Shown: piece after piece, positions 61,709 through 64,000 of the stretch
How the letters are laid out: every line of letters begins with the position of its first letter
How positions within the stretch are numbered: position 1 is the first letter of the stretch
Assembly: GCA_023423935.1 (NCBI GenBank)
Contig: JAFAEQ010000044.1
Span: 1-64,000, forward strand
Direction of reading: 5' to 3'
Length of the DNA stretch: 64,000 nucleotides
From: Pseudomonadota bacterium
GTDB lineage: Bacteria; Pseudomonadota; Gammaproteobacteria; Steroidobacterales; Steroidobacteraceae
Program-made: the position numbers and the translations under genes
Notes under the pieces: model-generated
What the model saw: only the letters and a program-made list of their open reading frames with translations
Told to the model about the DNA's origin: nothing
Database searches by the model: none

Positions 61709-62710
61709 AATCTCGGCGATCTGGACGCTATTTAAAGCAGCTCCCTTGCGAACGTTATCGGACGTAATCCACAGATTCAGACCGCGCTCGTGGGTGATGT
61801 CGTCGCGAATGCGACCTACGTACACCGGATCCGTCCCCGCTGCTTCCGTCACCTGGGTCGGATAGCCGCCCGGCTGACGTTCATCGACTACGACCACGCC
61901 GGATGCCTTGGCCAGAATCTCGCGGGCCTGAGCAGCCGAAAGCTTGCGACGCGTTTCGATATGCACGGCTTCCGAGTGACCGACGTACACCGGCACGCGA
62001 ACTGCCGTCGCGTTCACCTTGATGTCCTTGTCCTCGAAGATCTTCTGGGTTTCCCAGAACATCTTCATCTCCTCCTTCGTGTACCCGTTGTCCAGGAACA
62101 CATCGATCTGCGGCACGCAGTTGAAGGCGATCTGCTTGGCGATCACTTTCGCCGTGGCCTTCTCGCCACGCGCGAGCGCCGCCGTCTGCGAAGCCAGCTC
62201 GTCGATGGCCTTCTGACCCCCGCCCGACACCGACTGGTACGTCGCTACGTTGATGCGCTCGATGTGAGCGGCATCGTGCAGCGGCTTCAGCGCGACCAGC
62301 ATCTGCATGGTCGAGCAGTTCGGATTCGCGATGATGTTGTGCTTGCGATAGCCGGCGATCGCGTGCGGATTCACTTCCGTGATCACCAGCGGAATGTCGT
62401 CCTGATAGCGAAATTGCGAGGTGTTATCCACGACGACGCAGCCCGCCTGCCCTGCCCGCACGGCCTGGACCTTGGATACGCTCGCGCCCGCCGAAAACAA
62501 TCCGACCTGTGCCTTCGAAAAATCGAAGGTCTCTACATCGAGCACCGGCACTTCCGCGCCATTGAATTTGACGGTCTTACCGACCGAGCGGGCACTGGCC
62601 AGGGGATAGAGCTTGTCGACCGGAAACTGACGTTCTTCGAGGATCGACAACATGGTCTGGCCCACGAGACCCGTGGCTCCCAAGACCGCGACATTCCACT
62701 TTCTACTCAT
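61688..62710 (-). CDS. asd: Aspartate-semialdehyde dehydrogenase
   Basis: A 340-residue NADPH enzyme of the aspartate pathway (Lys, Thr, Met, DAP). The N-terminal VAVLGATGLVGQTML binds cofactor. The active-site Cys is in IIANPNCSTMQML. VSGGGQKAIDEL and HSEAVHIETRRKLS are also conserved. The frame is open to 62779, but MSRKWNVAVLGATG at 62710 is the family start. In Pseudomonas asd precedes fimV in the same way. Confidence 0.97.
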   Translation of the reverse strand: MSRKWNVAVLGATGLVGQTMLSILEERQFPVDKLYPLASARSVGKTVKFNGAEVPVLDVETFDFSKAQVGLFSAGASVSKVQAVRAGQAGCVVVDNTSQFRYQDDIPLVITEVNPHAIAGYRKHNIIANPNCSTMQMLVALKPLHDAAHIERINVATYQSVSGGGQKAIDELASQTAALARGEKATAKVIAKQIAFNCVPQIDVFLDNGYTKEEMKMFWETQKIFEDKDIKVNATAVRVPVYVGHSEAVHIETRRKLSAAQAREILAKASGVVVVDERQPGGYPTQVTEAAGTDPVYVGRIRDDITHERGLNLWITSDNVRKGAALNSVQIAEILVKDYL

Positions 62711-62910
62711 GACCCCGTTTCCGGATGAAGCTGCCAAGCGATTGATTGACGTCCGATTGATGGACTCAGCCGGGCGCAAAGGGCCGCCACACTACCTCAA
62801 ACGAAGTGCAGACATAAGATGGCGACGCAGAAACCGTTGGGCAGATCACATCTGATCGCCCCGTTTCAGCATCCAGCTCACGGGCAGGCTGGGCGTCCGC
62901 CCGGCGCGGC

Positions 62911-64000
62911 TTACGGCGTGATCGAACCGGGGATATGGGGCGTCTTCGAAACCGCGTCCATGTTCTGGCCGCGATGACGCAGGTAATGATCCATCAGCAC
63001 CAGCGCCAGCATGGCTTCGGCAATGGGGGTCGCCCGCAGCCCGACGCAGGGGTCGTGTCGCCCCGTGGTGATGACGTCGATGGGATTGCCTTCCAGATCG
63101 ATCGTGTCTCCCGGAATCGTGATGCTGGAGGTCGGCTTGAGCGCGATGCTCACGAGGATGTCCTGACCGGTCGAAATACCGCCGAGCACCCCACCTGCAT
63201 TGTTCGTGCGAAAGCCTTTCGGCGTCAGCTCATCGCGATGCTCCGACCCGCGCTGTCCCACGGCGCCAAAGCCCGCGCCGATCTCCACGCCTTTGACCGC
63301 ATTGATGCTCATCATCGCAAAGGCGATGTCGGCATCGAGTCGATCGAATACCGGCTCGCCCAAACCCACCGGCACGCCGCTCGCGATCACATTCACCCGG
63401 GCCCCGACCGAATCGCCGTCGCGACGCAGATTGACCATGTAGTTCTCGAGCTCTTCCAGCCGCGATGGATCGGGACTGAAAAAGGGATTGTCGTAGGAGT
63501 GCTCGATGTCCTTCGGCTCGAGCTGCAACGGACCCAGCTGCGCGAGATAACCGCGGATCGTCACGCCCAACCGTTCTTGCAGGTATTTACGTGCAATCGC
63601 GCCAGCGGCCACCCGCATGACGGTCTCGCGTGCGGACGAACGGCCGCCGCCGCGGTAATCGCGAAACCCGTACTTCTGCTGATACGTGTAGTCGGCGTGA
63701 CCAGGACGAAAGCGGTCTTTGATCTTTTCGTAATCGCGCGATCGCTGATCCGTGTTCTCGACCAACAGGCCGATTGGCGTGCCGGTCGTGCGCCCTTCGA
63801 ACACACCCGAAAGGATCTTCACCTGATCCGGTTCCTTGCGCTGGCTGGTATGCCGCGAGGTGCCCGTGCGCCGCAACTCGAGCCAGGGCTGAATGTCGCT
63901 TTCGGTCAAGCTCAATCCCGGCGGACATCCATCGACGATGCAGCCGAGCGCAGGGCCGTGGCTCTCGCCGAAGGTCGTCACCGTAAAAAGCTTGCCGAGG
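62911..64000 (-). CDS. aroC: Chorismate synthase (cut by the right edge)
   Basis: A FMN-dependent enzyme that converts EPSP to chorismate, last common step of aromatic biosynthesis. RRTGTSRHTSQRKEPDQV, GRTTGTPIGLLVENTDQRS, PGHADYTYQQKYGFRDYRGGG (phosphate and FMN loops) and GISTGQDI are diagnostic. The 363 codons inside the window are open from 64000 without an internal start where the family begins; the reading at the edge (LGKLFTVTTFGESHG) is the fourth to eighteenth residue of a typical AroC. About four N-terminal residues lie outside. A GTG at 63981 is not the true start. Confidence 0.95.
   Translation of the reverse strand, partial: LGKLFTVTTFGESHGPALGCIVDGCPPGLSLTESDIQPWLELRRTGTSRHTSQRKEPDQVKILSGVFEGRTTGTPIGLLVENTDQRSRDYEKIKDRFRPGHADYTYQQKYGFRDYRGGGRSSARETVMRVAAGAIARKYLQERLGVTIRGYLAQLGPLQLEPKDIEHSYDNPFFSPDPSRLEELENYMVNLRRDGDSVGARVNVIASGVPVGLGEPVFDRLDADIAFAMMSINAVKGVEIGAGFGAVGQRGSEHRDELTPKGFRTNNAGGVLGGISTGQDILVSIALKPTSSITIPGDTIDLEGNPIDVITTGRHDPCVGLRATPIAEAMLALVLMDHYLRHRGQNMDAVSKTPHIPGSITP

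Overview
This 64 kb window has the gene content of a GC-rich gammaproteobacterial chromosome. Two gene orders that I know from Pseudomonas and relatives appear in it. The first is nhaB, dnaQ, rnhA, a yafS-type methyltransferase, gloB, mltD, fabI, ppiD, tRNA-Asp/Val, hupB, lon, clpX, clpP, tig, a tRNA cluster, cysS, a Glx-tRNA synthetase, ppi and lpxH. The second is purF, cvpA, a SPOR protein, folC, accD, truA, fimV and asd. LpxH, Wza/Wzx and FimV indicate a Gram-negative cell with type IV pilus machinery. Details such as the missing trpF and a GluRS where GlnRS would be expected point to a deep-branching group (Steroidobacter/Nevskia/Xanthomonas-like) rather than Pseudomonas itself. The exact taxon is an inference.

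Region 1 (0-0.6 kb) has no recognisable gene. It carries three 22-23 bp direct repeats that resemble an insertion-sequence end.

Region 2 (0.6-26 kb) is a surface-polysaccharide locus with every gene on the minus strand, transcribed right to left. The precursor genes come first: a UDP-glucuronate 4-epimerase, pgi, rfbA-rfbC-rfbD-rfbB (dTDP-L-rhamnose), a very long Wza-like SLBB protein, and gmd-fcl (GDP-L-fucose). Next come a Wzx-type flippase, three methyltransferase-fold proteins interleaved with a DGNHR-motif protein of unknown function, an SDR protein, a sugar aminotransferase, four glycosyltransferases, a Wzz-type chain-length regulator, a Wzy-like membrane protein and finally WecA. Many of these genes overlap by 4-17 bp. 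The part from about 2 to 14.5 kb looks AT-richer than the rest, which fits horizontal exchange.

Region 3 (26-37 kb) holds a four-helix-bundle gene, nhaB and the dnaQ/rnhA/yafS/gloB/mltD cluster, interrupted by a stray WbpE-like sugar aminotransferase. fabI and ppiD then face each other across a strong terminator.

Region 4 (37-50 kb) is the protein-quality-control block: HU, Lon, ClpX, ClpP and trigger factor. A tRNA operon (Pro-Arg-His-Lys-Leu) sits immediately upstream of tig and has a consensus sigma70 promoter with a GC-rich discriminator. Around tRNA-Arg(TCT) there is an unusual array. Two tandem units each carry the exact 5' 48 nt of the tRNA, and a 76 bp repeat carries its 3' end. The spacers are full of hairpins. 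I consider this the most unusual structure in the window. cysS, gltX, a periplasmic cyclophilin and lpxH follow.

Region 5 (50-64 kb) starts with a soluble serine/threonine kinase fused to a degenerate receiver domain and translationally coupled to miaE. It continues with purF-cvpA-SPOR-folC-accD-truA-fimV-asd and ends in aroC, which runs off the right edge. I saw no CRISPR array, prophage, rRNA gene or complete insertion sequence.
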